Assembly (NCBI GenBank): GCA_030674185.1
Contig: CM060307.1
Span: forward strand, 62,710,653 to 62,774,652
DNA from: Monoplex corrugatus
Lineage: Eukaryota > Mollusca > Gastropoda > Littorinimorpha > Ranellidae
Length of the DNA: 64,000 nt
Reading direction: 5' to 3'
The notes beneath the pieces are model-generated. The model saw only the letters and a program-made list of their open reading frames with translations, ran no database searches and had not been told where the DNA came from. The stretch's first letter is position 1. Each line of letters starts with the position of its first letter. The position numbers and the translations under genes were made by a program. Below, in pieces: positions 55,201 to 64,000 of the stretch.

Positions 55201-55735
55201 AACAGTATGGTTCAATTGAACAATATATGGAAAGACCACAGCATAACAGCAGACCTTAAGATAAAACTCTTAAAATGTCTTGTCTGGCCAGTGATGTTAT
55301 ACGGCTGCGAGGCATGGACAATGAAGAAAGAGGATGAAAGACGAGTGGAAGCAGCAGAGCTGTGGTTTTACCGAAGACTGCTGAGGGTCAAATGGACGGA
55401 TAGGCGCTCAAATGAAAGCATACTGAATGAGTTGGGTACTACACGCAAGCTTCTAGTACTCATACAACGGAGGAAACTGAAATATGTTGGACACGCAATC
55501 CGTAATGAGAGAACAGACTTGATGTCCACTGTCCTCCAAGGTAAAGTGGAAGGAAAGAGAAACAGAGGACGGCCACCTGCATCACTTGCTAGAAACATCA
55601 CAAACATCAGTGGCAAGAAACTCCAGGAGGTGGTCAGACTTAGCCAAGATCGAGAGTGCTGGAGGCAACTTGTGAGGACATCATGTGCAGCGGCCAACAC
55701 TGTTCCCGGTGACGCCGACAGGTGAGACAGGTGAG
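52257..55735 (+). mobile_element. Full-length RTE-like LINE, family A, with target duplications
   Basis: The 11-base sequence ATGTGTGTTAT flanks it at 52246-52256 and 55736-55746. Between them are a ~340-base GC-rich 5' leader (GTGGCGGGGGAGCTTGTGTG, CAGGAGCTATGCCGGCGGGG), one 1041-codon frame and a 3' end of only ten bases after the stop, as in RTE elements, finishing in a GACAGGTGAGACAGGTGAG repeat. An untruncated copy with intact duplications and an open frame indicates a recent insertion. Confidence 0.93.
52600..55725 (+). CDS. Endonuclease/reverse transcriptase of RTE-like LINE, intact, 1041 aa
   Basis: The basic N-terminus (HKKKKMQKK, ~66-74) precedes an APE-type endonuclease at ~76-320. 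It has IGTWNVQTM (N82), LCEVRW (E111), VMGDFNAKVG (D216, N218), RRRYTW, NQIDYIIID and CDTDHILV (D310, H311), the expected metal-binding and catalytic set. A charged linker (~325-545) leads to KCRKSPGLDNIPGELLK and a reverse transcriptase at ~588-860: CNNYRTIALISHASK, VFIDYSKAFDSV (D678), GVRQGCILSPHLF and LRYADDTGLLA (D778, D779). The C-terminal region holds WPVMLYGCEAWTM, RRKLKYVGHAI, GKVEGKRNRGRPP and LSQDRECWRQLV, an ending typical of RTE elements. The start used is the first ATG of the open frame. Its product would nick target DNA and copy element RNA at the nick. No lesion was seen. Decayed relatives are at 1677 and 48226. Confidence 0.95.
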   Translation: MHMMNLQNGKRYSSVSSESPRGDLNSMATGEGESVSVKGSCDDGNGLPDGGYWKRTCRNSSKMQNHKKKKMQKKDLNIGTWNVQTMLELGKLYLLVKELERSKMNITGLCEVRWSGQGLFTVGEHTVVYSGNEKGGSRGVAIVLDKKHAGALKSYNPINDRFLTVKINTKYAVLNIVQAYAPTSTSSEEEIENFYNDLQTIRDKIPKKEICIVMGDFNAKVGEGADTECGIGPYGLGERNERGDMLALFCQANEMNITNTFFQQPLRRRYTWISPGDRCRNQIDYIIIDRSWKSTVLNAKTKPGTDCDTDHILVTTKLRMKILKKPKTKTTPKFDISKLENPELALEFSIETSNRFLKLLEVWDENDSYPDEIWTDIKNTLTKISEEKLGKEEKRKKAKPYISQEVIDLAEKKSQARKQGEREKYSALKREIKSKVRRDKANWLAQECSKINEHNENRKSRELFKQIKKVKKTNFKAINQCINNKDGHTLTEPDDVLDRWNEYGTSLFGKPDSHENNLEPNLELIPGDTEPEPLLSEVESAIKDLKCRKSPGLDNIPGELLKHSGDGGLKVMHHLCCKIWKTCQWPTDWKLQEFVMLHKSGNVKDCNNYRTIALISHASKILLIIILNRLKPKVEEELSDCQAGYRKNRGTIDMLFVLQILIEKIRNTDQEMFIVFIDYSKAFDSVIHQSLFHFMIKMGFPRHLVSLIASLYNDQKATIRWNNQNCKFFNITKGVRQGCILSPHLFSIYTEHIMREADIEDMGVNIGGRNLSNLRYADDTGLLADNITGSRRILYRVDRVGKAAGLDLNSKKTKVMHVAGKYNTRQDQIMLNQVPLENVKDFRYLGSVKTHDGTCSKDIKMRIGMAKNSMVQLNNIWKDHSITADLKIKLLKCLVWPVMLYGCEAWTMKKEDERRVEAAELWFYRRLLRVKWTDRRSNESILNELGTTRKLLVLIQRRKLKYVGHAIRNERTDLMSTVLQGKVEGKRNRGRPPASLARNITNISGKKLQEVVRLSQDRECWRQLVRTSCAAANTVPGDADR

Positions 55736-55746
55736 ATGTGTGTTAT

Positions 55747-56195
55747 TCATTATTACAGAGAATGTTGTATGTTGAGTAGTCATGGTGTATAAACGTATGA
55801 CTATGTAGTATATATGTGTAATGACATTATCATTACGTGAAATGTTTATGTTTAATAATTAATGATCGCATGTAGACTTGCGTATGTCTATTTTTCTTTT
55901 TCATTTCTACAAATTCTGTCGTTTGGAACGCAATTTTAGGTGGTTCAGGCCACTTTCTGTATTTGTTTTATTTCCTTACGCTTGTTTACATTTATATTTG
56001 TTCGTTTTTCTAACACCTTTGGTAATAAATTGGGCGAAATGGTCAACGCCAGAGGAATATCTGTACATTATGTGCGCGAATGCATTGATATGTGTATTTG
56101 AATTTTCTTTTCAATTTTTTTCAGAGTCAGTGAGGTGCCGCGTATGTTTCCAATGGTTGTAGCCATTGTCTTTTCCCAATCTTCAGTAATGAAAA
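55747..56195 (+). other. Spacer with partial R1 repeat
   Basis: 56015-56110 (AATAAATTGGGCGAAATGGTCAACGCCAGAGG..) matches the end of R1 copy 1 at 365-440. The rest is AT-rich and unrecognised. Confidence 0.45.
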
Positions 56196-56495
56196 AAAAA
56201 GATTAGGAAAAGGCACGCAACATTTGTAGGACATTTCATGAAGAAAGAGAAATTAGGGCACCTGGTCATGGCAGGAATGCTGGATGGAGAAAGAGCATCG
56301 GGTGGACCCAGGGAGAAAATACTGGACGGACTTGCAGGGTGGCAGAGGACAGAGGGGTGGGGGATGTGTTTGCGGCGACGGGGGATGGATTCATATGGAG
56401 GGACATGATCGCCAACGCCATGCGGCAGGGCACATGATAATGATGTAGCCGTGATATGGCTCTGTGCAGTCGGCTGGACTTCAAACACTAATCAC
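56196..56495 (+). mobile_element. Family-B LINE 3' end followed by SINE-like tail phrase
   Basis: The best-preserved family-B terminus: GTAGGACATTTCATGAAG, CACCTGGTCATGGCAGGAAT, GTGGACCCAGGGAGAAAATA, CTGGACGGACTTGCAGGGTG, ATGATCGCCAACGCCATGCG, then GCAGGGCACATGATAATGAT at 56440. TAGCCGTGATATGGCTCTGT, GCAGTCGGCTGG follows at once (56448-56475), the phrase also found at 490 and 20530, so in this copy the tail phrase is physically joined to the LINE end. Confidence 0.85.
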
Positions 56496-56554
56496 TACAG
56501 TATTACTTCTTATGGTAATGTTACTTAAAAAGTTGTATCTCTTCCAAGTTCAAT

Positions 56555-57300
56555 CTCTTTCAAAGCATGTGACATTCCCTTCTCTGAGTCTGTTCGAAAT
56601 CTAAAATTCATCTTCAACTCCATCCTTTCCATGCGACAGCATGTAACCAGATTATGTCAAATGGCTTATTCGGAAACGCATTAGCTGTAATCGCCATCTT
56701 CTCGCTGATTCTGCGACCATAACTCTTGTAACCTCTTGTGTACTTTCTCGTCTAGAGTTTTGTAACAGTCTTTTTATTGGGGCTCCCTTGTCTGTTACTC
56801 AGCCTCTACAGAAAGTTTTAAATTTTGCCGCAAGACTCGTCCTTAAAGCTTCTCGCTGTGAAAGGTCAACATCCCTGCTTTGTACATTCCACTCGCTTCC
56901 TATTCGCATTAGACACAAAATTGCTTGTGTTTGTTACAATATTGTCTCTCGTATTGCCTTTGCTTATATCTCTGATTTGCTCCATGGCTATTCTCCTTGT
57001 CGTACTCTTCGCTCTTCTTCTGGTGTTCGGCAATTCAAAATCCCTCGATACAAACGCAAGACATGCTTGGCGATCTTTTGCCCATTCTGGACTTTTTGTA
57101 CGGAATAATCTGCCCTTTGATCAGAGAAAATCGCCTATCTTTCGTCTTTAAAGACCAATGTAAAGCTCAGCTTTTCAACGAATTCTTCCGTTTGAACTAA
57201 CTTTGCTACACTGACCCTATCCCATTCTGTTTGAGTGCGTTCTTGTAGTGTCTTCTATGTGGATGTTATTGAGAGTGTGATTCCACGGGTCTATCAAAAC
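56555..57300 (+). mobile_element. CR1/L2-like LINE 3' end
   Basis: Broken frames give CNSLFIGAPLSVTQPLQKV, LNFAARLVLKASRCERST, LLCTFHSLPIRIRHKI, AYISDLLHGYSP and CRTLRSSS. These match the C-terminal block YCNSLL-G-P---I--LQ-V-N-AARL and YLSDLL--Y-P-R-LRSS of CR1/L2/Rex-type LINEs. It ends in (AAAT)n/(AGAT)n at 57301-57352, as expected for a short-repeat tail. It is 5'-truncated with frame breaks. Confidence 0.75.
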
Positions 57301-57316
57301 ATAAATAAATAAATAA

Positions 57317-57352
<36 letters not shown>
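57301..57352. repeat. (AAAT)n-(AGAT)n tail microsatellite
   Basis: Five AAAT-type units then eight AGAT-type units, directly after the LINE end. Confidence 0.93.
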
Positions 57353-58201
57353 GCGAATAATTAAATGAACGAATAGATAAAAATATAATTAAACAAAAAG
57401 CCATCCAGCCCGTACTAAGAATACTTTGGAAGTCTGGTGAACTCAGTCTTTTAAAACAAACGATGGACGTGGTGCAATGTTCTTGTACTCATGGGTTCAG
57501 AATTACATCTTCTTCACTTCATTGATTGACCTGCATTTTGGGCGAAATAACCCGCTGCTACAGGTCTATAATTCTCGTTTGCACAGTTCTTGAAAGTTTC
57601 TTTTTTTTTTTTACTGCATTGGGGAAAGAATGTTACCGTAGCTATAGATATTATGCATAGATTACGGAATACTTACCTTTGTTTTACATTTTATCTCATT
57701 GTTTTCAGTTTTTGTTGTTAGTTTCCTGAAATGTTAAGACTCAGATTCTTGTTCTCTTTCTGAAATATCCACTTTTTCAAATATCACCCATCGTTTTAAA
57801 CAGCAGGCCTACTAGTTCAGGCAACCTTGGTTTCCTGACTGACAGTTAATGGGCCTATTTTGTTGCTTTATTAGACGTAGGCCTACATAAGTATGTTTTC
57901 ACTAGGCATTTATTTTATCGAAGACGTGTATTCATGCCAAATTCTTATGAATGTTTAAAGTAAGAGTTTAAAACATGTATTGTAAACGAAATTATGTGGA
58001 TTGAAGAACGGGGACGGAGAAGCATGATACTGCAAGGTGGGGGATGATCAAGTAAAAGATGTGTTTGTGGAGACTTGGGTGGGGAGATGGAGCTAGGGCA
58101 GAACAGACCAGCTGAAAAAGAAGAGTTCGTGGTAATACTCGAAATATGCAGCACCGATCTACCAGTTCTTTGAACCACCCTGCCTTGCACACAGCACGCG
58201 T
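57353..58201. other. AT-rich spacer
   Basis: No feature beyond short poly-T and GTAGGCCTAC-type palindromes (~57877-57886). Confidence 0.35.
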
Positions 58202-58223
58202 ACACACACACACACACACACAC

Positions 58224-58295
<72 letters not shown>
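58202..58295. repeat. (CA)n microsatellite
   Basis: About 90 bases of CA with one CAACAC break. Confidence 0.96.
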
Positions 58296-58296
<1 letters not shown>

Positions 58297-58964
58297 CCCG
58301 ATAAACAAGATGATGCGTACTTTATGGAATCCCTGGCAGCGAATGAAGAATTAACGGCAACAATGCAAGAAACGTTTGCCTCCAAGGGGGCCACCGACAG
58401 CGCGTGAAAGCGGTGCGTATTGAAAGCGAGCCCCCCGCCTGAAAATACCGCCTACCGCTTAGCCCGCACTTCACTTCCCATTGCTCAATTTGGTCCTCAT
58501 TGGCAAGTTCTTGCATGCCGCGCTAGTTTTTTTCCCCTCTCTTGTCTCCATCTTGTATTCATCCCAAATCAAACCCCTGACCTCGGAAAATTAATCCGAC
58601 AAACAGGAGAAGACCTGGGGGGTGTATATCTTCCCCGGCTTGGCCCGTCCCAGGCACTATGGACCATCTTGATCGCTCTTTCTTCGCTCTCCAGGGTCGC
58701 CGGCGGGGCCTGTCCCGCTCCTTTTCTTCGTCCCTTCAATGTGCTCCCTTGTTCAGGGGTGAGATGAACAGCAAACAAGCAATTGAAAGATAATTAAAAA
58801 CCAACCCGTGTGTCGGCCAGGGTCTTGGATCCATTAAATAAATATTTTCCGAGCAAAATGACTAACTTGGCGCTGGCGAGAGGTCCAGCAGGGACCTGAA
58901 GAGAGACTCTGAAGCTGTGAGAAAAGGGACGTGAAGGCACCAGCCGTTAGCGTCTAGTGAGAGT
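58296..58964. other. Repeat-poor GC-balanced island
   Basis: 58340-58860 lacks visible repeats and includes TTAATCCGACAAACAGG, AATTAAAAACC and CATTAAATAAATA motifs. No coding frame is convincing. Candidate regulatory DNA. Confidence 0.35.
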
Positions 58965-58969
58965 GAGGA

Positions 58970-59001
<32 letters not shown>

Positions 59002-59053
59002 AGTGGGTGAGGTGGTGTGTGTGTATGTGCGTGTGTGTGCGCGCGCGCGCGCG

Positions 59054-59087
<34 letters not shown>

Positions 59088-59113
59088 GTGTGTGTGTGTG
59101 TGTGCGTGCGTGC

Positions 59114-59166
<53 letters not shown>
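58965..59166. repeat. G30 homopolymer and (TG)n/(CG)n array
   Basis: Thirty consecutive G at 58971-59000, then TG repeats with a CGCGCGCGCGCG core at ~59040-59053 and TGCG variants to 59166. Both G-quadruplex and Z-DNA-prone. Confidence 0.96.
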
Positions 59167-59167
<1 letters not shown>

Positions 59168-59329
59168 TTGAATCTTGAACAAGCGTAAAGAGAGACAACT
59201 TCTTCCGCCCTGCAATTGGTGTGGGGATCGATACTCTCCAAAGAGAAACGAAAAGGAGAAGCAAGCAGGAAACGATGTTGGGAGAAAGAGAGAGATAGAA
59301 GGGGTGGGGGTGGAGGAAGAAAAAACCAA

Positions 59330-59835
59330 ACGAGACACTTCCTTGCCCACCTCTTGAGAGAGAGAGGAGAAAGAGAGAGATGCTTCCTCTACCCACTTCC
59401 ATGAGAGGAAGGGAGAAATTCTTCATCTTTCCACATAAAGAAAGAGCAAAAAGAAGTTAGATGCTTCCTCTACCACCTCGAGAGAGAGAAAGAGAGAGAG
59501 GCATGCTTTTGTCGACCACCCTCCACAGAGAGAGAAAGATATTCTTCCTGTGCTCACATCCAGACTCAGAGAGAGAGAGAGGAGAGAGGGGGGGGGGGAG
59601 GGGGAGAGGGAGGGAGAGATGCTTCCTCTGATCTCTTCCAGAGAGAGAGTGAGGCATTTTCTACCCACCTCCAGATCACTGTCTGTCTTTCTGTCTGTCT
59701 GTCTTCTCTCTCTCCCTCTCTCTTCTATGTATGCTTCCTCGACCCAACTCCGGAAAGAGAGACAGAGAGAGAGAGACAGACAGAGGATGGAGAGATGCTG
59801 CCTCTGATGCCATCCTCCGGAAGAACTTTTTGCAC
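59330..59835. repeat. GA-spaced degenerate minisatellite
   Basis: A ~22-base module close to GATGCTTCCTCTACCCACCT + CCAG occurs about eight times (59378, 59460, 59503, 59541, 59620, 59653, 59729, 59795), each separated by GAGAGAGAAAGAG-type purine runs of different length. Apparent Ser/Leu-rich frames on the minus strand reflect the repeat. Confidence 0.7.
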
Positions 59836-60215
59836 ACCTCCTCCTCGCTGAGCAGAATACCTCTTCCGCCTCGCACTCTCCCCCTCCCCTCTTCCCTACC
59901 CCCTTGTGCCCCCCCTTCAACTTTCACAGCGTCTTACTGTTTTTTCTATGGACCGTGTTGATTAAATTGAAACAGATTTGGCAACGAGAATCCAATTACG
60001 CTGGAGGAGCTCTCGTCTTTGTCGCCACTTAACCCCCCGACATCAGAGCTCATTGGCAGTCCTTGTTGGCAACAATGACACCAATTGCCTTGAAGCTCCG
60101 CCGTGATACGAGAGCGTTGACCACCTCGTGTGAGCGAGCTTCTTCTTCAGCTCCTGCTCCTCGGGATTCTGGAGGACGTCTTCAGGAACAGGGGGCTGGT
60201 GACGGCTAAGAGTGC
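59836..60215. other. Spacer; repeat-poor segment 59960-60215
   Basis: GTTGATTAAATTGAAACAG at 59957, then GC-balanced DNA. Nothing coding recognised. Confidence 0.35.
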
Positions 60216-60448
60216 TCCACTGTGGGATGGCGAACAAACGGAATCAATTCATGGAGGATGGCGGTGGGAGTGGACGATGGGGGTGGAGACAAACAGTTAT
60301 CAGCTCTGGGGACACTCACAAAAAAGGACAGGAATCTCAAAGATGGGGCTAGGGGTGTGGGGCAAATGGTATAAACTCTTGGAAAGCGGGGGAGAGATGC
60401 GAAGGGAATTGTTTATTTGTTTTTTATCATTTCATTTTATTTATTTCG

Positions 60449-60527
<79 letters not shown>

Positions 60528-60850
60528 ATACGGAAGCAACATTTTGGTGAAAAGGGACAAACCGAGTAAATTTGGGGATGGGGACAGAGGAGTGAAAACG
60601 TTAGATTTGTTTACGGTATGAGGGTGGGGGAGGGCAGAGGGATTGAAGAAAATCAACTCTGAGGGAACAAACGCAATCAACTCTCGCAAGTGGTGGGGAC
60701 AGGGATAGTAAAACAAAAAAATCAGCTGGGTGGGGAATGGGGGTGGGAGGTGGGGGTGGGGGGTGGCAGACAAGCAGAATCAATAGTGCAGGGATAAAAG
60801 GAGTCGACAGAGTGGCGGGATGGAGGGAACAAACGGAAGCAACTCCATCC
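60216..60850. repeat. G-rich degenerate repeat array with (GA)n
   Basis: A motif near ACAAACGGAATCAACTC recurs at 60227, 60284, 60527, 60668, 60712, 60769 and 60829 between G-rich stretches (GGGATGGGGGTGGG-like). A 74-base (GA)n run lies at 60452-60525. 60726-60765 has at least six G-runs of three or more in 40 bases. Confidence 0.65.
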
Positions 60851-61616
60851 CGTTATGTGATTCTCTCCTCTTGTTTCGTTTACCTGATCAGTTCTAACAC
60901 TTGGATAAATATTACTGGTCCAGTCACCTACAGTTTTTCAAGTATGTCTTCTTCTTCTTCTTCCTTTCTGTTCATGGTTAGACCATATCTGGCGACGAAT
61001 GTAGCCGTATCTTTTCCTGTTCCTGTAAGGTGCCATGAAGTTTGACAGAAGGCTGCAGAGCCTACTAACAAACACGTTACCGTGTAATATAACGCAATAT
61101 TAACGCGGTCATGTACGTATTTAATTCTTGCATTTTTGGGGTCTCTTATCTTCTGACTCCTCGAAGTCTGTGCAGCTCGGAAAGTTGCCTGTGCAATGTT
61201 GGCCAGCCCTGTAGAACACAGTGCATACTGTGTCATCACAAATCTATCACAAAATGGATAGCAGCCATCTGGGGCAGGATTATTCTCACATGCAACAGTC
61301 ACTTGACATGGTGGTAAACTCCAACTCAGTTAGCATCCATTGCTCGTCCTTGATGCCAGTTTAGTCTAGCCTCCAGGAAACTAGAAGTTAGACAGTAGTT
61401 TCGACCGTTTGATATCCGGACGAGTAGAAAATAGACAAACAACAAACAACAAACAAAAAATAAGCAAACAAACAAACAAACAAAGAAAACCCATAAATAC
61501 GTAACAAATGAAATAAAAATGGTAGCCTCATTGCAGACATATTTGGTAAACACTCACTCTACTAGAGAAATCGTTGTTGTTGTTATACTTTTCTGTTTTG
61601 TTGTGGTTGATTTGTT
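60851..61616. other. Spacer
   Basis: A minus frame at 60928-61302 with several Cys has no domain I can support. AAAC repeats at 61435-61490. Confidence 0.35.
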
Positions 61617-61672
61617 TGTGTGTGTGTGTGTGCGTGCGGGAGTGCGTGCGTGTATGTGTGTGTGTGTATGTA

Positions 61673-61753
<81 letters not shown>
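61617..61753. repeat. (TG)n microsatellite
   Basis: TG repeat with TGCG and TATG interruptions. Confidence 0.95.
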
Positions 61754-61757
<4 letters not shown>

Positions 61758-62300
61758 ACGCACTAGACAGGACTTCGTGACGAGACTTAAAATGTACCAT
61801 ATTGTCCGATGCACGTCAAGGATTCTTCTCTTCAAATTAAACTTCTTCAGGGTGAAAGTGACCTTAAGAAGTACATAAGCTTGATTTTCTGTCATAATTT
61901 TTGAATAGATATGGAGATATTAAATTGGCTGGGCCAGCTTGGTTTTTCCCCTCTTTACAAACGAAAACGTGTAGTTCTTCTAGAGATGTCAACTCATTTT
62001 GCTTTTCTATTCCAAGTAAGAAAACAAATGGCAATTAAGAAAGACATAACAAAACAATTATCAGCATAAACAAACCTTGTATGCTTTTTTAAAAGGTATA
62101 TTTGACATGACAATAGCACCGTGGTACCTAGTTCTGTTGTCCCATCAACTTCCTATGAAATGTACTGTCCAGGCCATCTAGTGGTCACTTTAAAGTCAGA
62201 CAAGAGAACTAAAACGAAAAAAAAGACTAAGTATAATGGAGCAAACGCAAGGGAAACTCAGATAACTGAATGTTTTGTCATCAACATTATTAGTCGTGAC
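61754..62300. other. Spacer
   Basis: AT-rich. No feature recognised. Confidence 0.35.
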
Positions 62301-62790
62301 GATGATGATGATGATGATGTAGATGATGATGATGATGGACTTTTCCATTGAGCACGCAGTCCACTAGAAGAGTAGACACGCTGGTGCCCAGCACCTGTTT
62401 ACGTGTGGTGAAGATGACCAATCTTTAAGGCACATGCTCTTCCACAAGCATGGCTCTGCCCTGCAAGCACTGCTGACACTAGCAGAATGTTGCGGACAAC
62501 GTCTTCCCAGGTAGTGGTATTGTCGCTGCAGGTGATGAGATTGCTTTCAGAGTATCTTTGTATCGCTTTTGTAGTCTGCCCTGCTCACAATGTCCTTGTT
62601 TCAGCTCTCTCTATAAAAATATGTTGGGGGTTTGTTTGTCTTCTATAGGACAAGGACTGGTGTCTTGCTTAACAAAGCTGGCATTTGATGCGTAGATACT
62701 TAGTGCTTGGGAAACCACACTTTTTCAAAATTTAAAGAGTTGGACGCCCGATTTTGCTACGCGATGTTGCAGATGTTGCGCAGAAATCCT
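62301..62790 (-). mobile_element. LINE C-terminal fragment with (GAT)n tail, minus strand
   Basis: Minus-strand reading: LRNICNIA, QNRASNSLNFEKVWFPKH, STHQMPALLSKTPVL-like residues, then YKDTLKAISSP and a worn C-terminal part. TTCAGAGTATCTTTGTATCG (~62545) matches TTCAGAGTGTCCTTGTATCG at 40985 in the same orientation. A (GAT)n run (62301-62338) lies at its 3' side. Same subtype as 27800-28330 and 40912-41295. Confidence 0.68.
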
Positions 62791-63680
62791 TAGTGGAAAC
62801 ATATTACTAATTAATTTAATACAGTATTAATATGATTGATAATCATGTTCAACATGTTAAAGAGTCGGTACATTAAGTGAAAGTCCAGTTTCTTCATTAT
62901 TCCCTTTTATTGCATTTTGTGTGTGTACACTGGGTCGTGGGTAGTATTGTTTGGTTCTAGCAATAATCGATGCCCTCGCTGTTTTCATGATTAATCAAAT
63001 TAACTGCGCTTCACTCCTTTACTCTTTTTTCTGGCAAGTAATAATATTTGTTCCTGAATGTAGAGAAAAACGATAAACGGATTAGCACCAAATCAAGTTA
63101 ATGAACCTACTGTTGTCAAGATCTCTTCAGCAAACACACGTCTCCAGACACTGAGGTTGTTTGGGTCAAGGGACAGACGTCCTCTCCAACACAAACAGGC
63201 TCGTTTTGGCCTCAGCCAAACTGTTGGTTCCGGGACGCGAACGGATACTCGGAAACCAATCAGTCGCACATTTCACTGTCGAAAATTATCGGCAGGAACA
63301 CACTCCTCAGACTGACAAGCACAGACAGAAAATGGAAGTGAACATTTTTTTGGATTTTAGTTTCTTGTGAGGGACAGATGTATATCATTTTATTGGAAAA
63401 GATGTCTGCAAGGAGCAGAGAGCAATCAAATACAGGTTTGTGGTGATTGTACTGTAGGCTGACCGCTCTGGTTCTTGGTTCTGTCGGAAATAACATAAGA
63501 ATAAAAGCGATAAGATTTGTCCACACTTATTTGCAACTGAAGTACCAGACTCGCGTTTTTTTATGCCTTTTCCCTTCTTTCCACACACTCGGCTCCACGA
63601 TGTCAGAGACAGGTTTATGCAGCGTAAACAGAATTTGAGCGGTCCAGAAAACTTAACAAAAGTTTGAATCACTCAGGTGT
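62791..63680. other. Spacer
   Basis: AT-rich with no recognised gene or element. Confidence 0.35.
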
Positions 63681-64000
63681 TCTGTGTGTGTATAAAATTT
63701 GTGTTTACTTGTGTATATGTGTGTGCTTGCACGTGTGTCTGTGTTCAGATCTATGTGTATATGTGTCTTGTGTGTGTGTGCACGTATGTGTGTGCGCGCG
63801 CGCGTGTATGTGTGTGTGTGTGTAAGTGATACTTGAGTATGCATGTTTCATGTATATATCTATTCATTTGTGCATCCGTTTCTTTGGTGTGTGTGTGCAA
63901 ATGTGTGTGAGTGCGTGTAACTGTGTGTGAGCGTGTGTATGTGTGTATGTATGTATGTGTGTGTGTGTATACATGAATATGCATGTCTATGTACTGAGAG
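63681..64000. repeat. Degenerate (TG)n sequence to window end
   Basis: TGTGTG/TATG/TGCGCGCG alternation over ~300 bases. His/Thr frames on the minus strand are artefacts. Confidence 0.85.

Noticed and set aside
60928..61302. Cys-containing minus frame that hints at an EGF-like module
   Set aside because: Cysteine spacing does not fit EGF, and no companion exons or signal peptide are visible.

Overview
The window looks like invertebrate nuclear DNA, most likely a gastropod mollusc. No bacterial gene structure is present, (CA)n, (GA)n and (GAT)n microsatellites are everywhere, and the repeats are of mollusc type: RTE-like LINEs, tRNA-derived SINEs with core phrases I recognise from gastropod genomes, a pogo/Tigger transposon, a Tc1 transposon and a Ty3-type LTR element. 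I found no convincing host protein-coding gene, rRNA gene or functional tRNA gene. The taxonomic call rests on repeat style alone.

Layout. 1-10.8 kb holds decayed LINE pieces: family A at 1.7-3.2 kb, family B at 3.9-5.5, 6.4-7.2 and 8.0-8.1 kb, and minus-strand fragments at 5.5-6.0 and 9.0-9.2 kb. 10.8-20.35 kb is a nest. Family-B LINE pieces flank an ~8.7-kb pogo/Tigger element (11433-20092, TA target site). That element contains a split transposase pseudogene (16013-18595) and a decayed OTU-type cysteine-protease reading frame (19009-19566). A 4.1-kb LTR retrotransposon (11774-15891) sits inside it, with CCATG target duplications, a gag and a partial protease but no reverse transcriptase or integrase. 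22.9-24.5 kb is a Tc1-like element with an intact 342-residue DD34E transposase. 25-36 kb is unique DNA with SINEs, LINE tails and microsatellites. 36.2-37.4 kb is a SINE running straight into a 16-copy, ~62-bp minisatellite.

38-64 kb holds a CR1/Jockey-like reverse-transcriptase fragment with an insertion, several LINE ends, a palindromic TTAA-flanked MITE (43815-44008), a nearly complete minus-strand LINE (44590-48225, a few disabling changes), and a full-length family-A RTE LINE (52257-55735) with an uninterrupted 1041-residue endonuclease/reverse-transcriptase frame and an 11-bp target duplication. The last 7 kb is rich in GA, G and GT simple sequence, with a few CpG-richer, repeat-poor islands that could be regulatory.

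How the parts relate. The full-length family-A LINE and the intact Tc1 transposase are the only protein genes that look able to make product. Everything else is fossil. The two apparent novelties are the OTU protease frame inside the pogo/Tigger element and the gag-protease-only LTR element that keeps a candidate -1 frameshift site between gag and protease.
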